Positions 7,037-7,671 of a stretch of 7,671 bases of DNA are shown in pieces. The translations under genes were made by a program, and so were the position numbers. The notes beneath the pieces were generated by a model, which saw only the letters and a list, made by a program, of their open reading frames with translations, did no database searches and was not told where the DNA came from. Numbering within the stretch: position 1 is the stretch's first letter; the number at the start of each line of letters is the position of its first letter. The DNA is taken from NCBI GenBank assembly GCA_020720705.1, contig DYOJ01000105.1, positions 1-7,671 on the forward strand, given 5' to 3'. This DNA is from Acetofilamentum sp. Its GTDB lineage: Bacteria > Bacteroidota > Bacteroidia > Bacteroidales > JAADGE01.

Positions 7037-7671
7037 ATGGAAAATTAGCGTGGTACATTCAAACAAATTCGTTCAACAGGTGAGTGGGTTGATACCGTTT
7101 TGGCGGTTGTTGCTGCCGGAAAAATTATCAGCTTGGATAAACTCGGCGATATGTATGTTACTGATAGTGAGACCCAAAAAAGCAAACTCATTAACAATGA
7201 CAAATACACACATTCGCAATTTCTATTCGGGACTACCGAGTTTGTTTACAACATTGACAAAGACGGAACTTTGTACGGCACAAAAGTAAGCGACGGTTCG
7301 TGGAAACAATTAAGCGAATTTGGAAATTATAATAGTGCGTTCGGCGTAACATGCGGCGAAAACCTTATTACGGTCGGCGCAAAAAGCGGCAGACCTTTCC
7401 TTACGAACCCGCAAGGTGAAACAAGCAAAATAAACGATATGGATTACTCAAAAACCCGGTTTATGTTTGGAGGTGCCCACAATTTTTACACAATCGAAAA
7501 CAACAATTTGTATTCTACAAATCCGTTGAGCGGTGAATGTAAAAAAATAGGCGATACCGGTGCTTATGCCGACACCAAAACAGGTGCCGGTATGAACGAT
7601 AAAATATTTACACTCGAAACCACAGGCGTTATTTGGGAAACTGACTGTGAAACAGGTATTTATACAAAACT
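7037..7671 (+). CDS. Partial beta-propeller (tectonin-like) repeat protein with an early in-frame TAG
   Basis: From 7049 the frame is open for 207 codons to the window edge. It encodes a repeat of about 40 residues. Numbering from codon 7049, units begin near residues 24, 67, 106, 146 and 186. Each unit has a core like VYNIDKDGTLYGT or FYTIENNNLYST, then a G-x-x-K/W-K-x-I segment (GECKKIGDTGAY in unit 4). This is the four-strand blade pattern of beta-propellers; tectonin or YVTN-like sensors and lectins look similar. The natural ATG at 7037 gives MEN and then TAG at 7046. A Trp codon there (MENWRGTF) would suit the family, so a TGG-to-TAG change is the simplest reading. Alternative starts after the stop are TTG at 7100 or ATG at 7151; the latter would cut into the first repeat. 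No signal peptide is visible. The gene lies 24 bases after the preceding gene, and its 3' end is outside the window. The ligand is unknown. It may be a pseudogene. Confidence 0.7.

Noticed and set aside
7046..7048. TAG as a reassigned sense codon
   Set aside because: The three intact genes hold 2135 codons without a single in-frame TAG, which would be unlikely if TAG coded for an amino acid. All three end in TAA.
7050..7289. 79-codon GTG-initiated frame overlapping the propeller gene
   Set aside because: It runs in a different phase through sequence whose repeat pattern is clear in the 7049 frame, and its own translation has no recognisable pattern.

Overview
The window looks like chromosomal DNA from an AT-rich, Gram-negative-type environmental bacterium, most plausibly from the Bacteroidota/Chlorobi (FCB) side. 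This assignment is an inference. It rests on large soluble multi-PAS hybrid histidine kinases, starts without a recognisable Shine-Dalgarno sequence, AT-rich spacers and exclusive TAA stops in the three intact genes. No rRNA, tRNA, CRISPR array, transposase or attachment site was seen.

Region 1 (10-5975) is a two-gene, same-strand signalling operon with a 17-base spacer. The first gene encodes a soluble hybrid kinase of about 1365 residues: five PAS domains, a GAF-like segment, HisKA, HATPase_c, a receiver and a helical tail. Its first PAS resembles the flavin-binding PAS of NifL and MmoS. The second gene (616 residues) has the reverse order: receiver, two PAS domains, then a HisKA_3-type dimerisation/phosphoacceptor domain and ATPase domain of the NarX/DesK kind. 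Both sets of catalytic and phosphoacceptor residues look intact. Neither protein has a DNA-binding domain or a membrane segment. The arrangement suggests a cytoplasmic cascade (first kinase, then the receiver of the second kinase, then an unlinked regulator outside the window), but the order of phosphotransfer is inferred.

Region 2 (5976-6547) is a 572-base AT-rich spacer without a convincing gene. It holds two clusters of helically phased TAGTCA direct repeats (around 6065-6089 and 6197-6213) and two inverted TGACT copies further on (6260-6278). The clusters look like a tandem operator for a dimeric regulator. The 3' part of the spacer contains a possible frameshifted coding remnant and a small nested hairpin.

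Region 3 (6548-7671) holds two short-spaced genes of a different character. The first is a 154-residue protein of unknown function with a vaguely PsbP/DcrB-like pattern and no proper signal peptide. The second is a reading frame open to the window edge that encodes repeats of about 40 residues, typical of a beta-propeller (tectonin-like). Its natural ATG (7037) is followed three codons later by an in-frame TAG (7046), where a Trp codon would fit. The gene is therefore either recently broken or starts internally at a non-standard site.

The most notable observations are the interrupted propeller gene, the phased repeats in the spacer, and the paired HisKA/HisKA_3 kinases with receivers at opposite ends and a NifL-like redox PAS.
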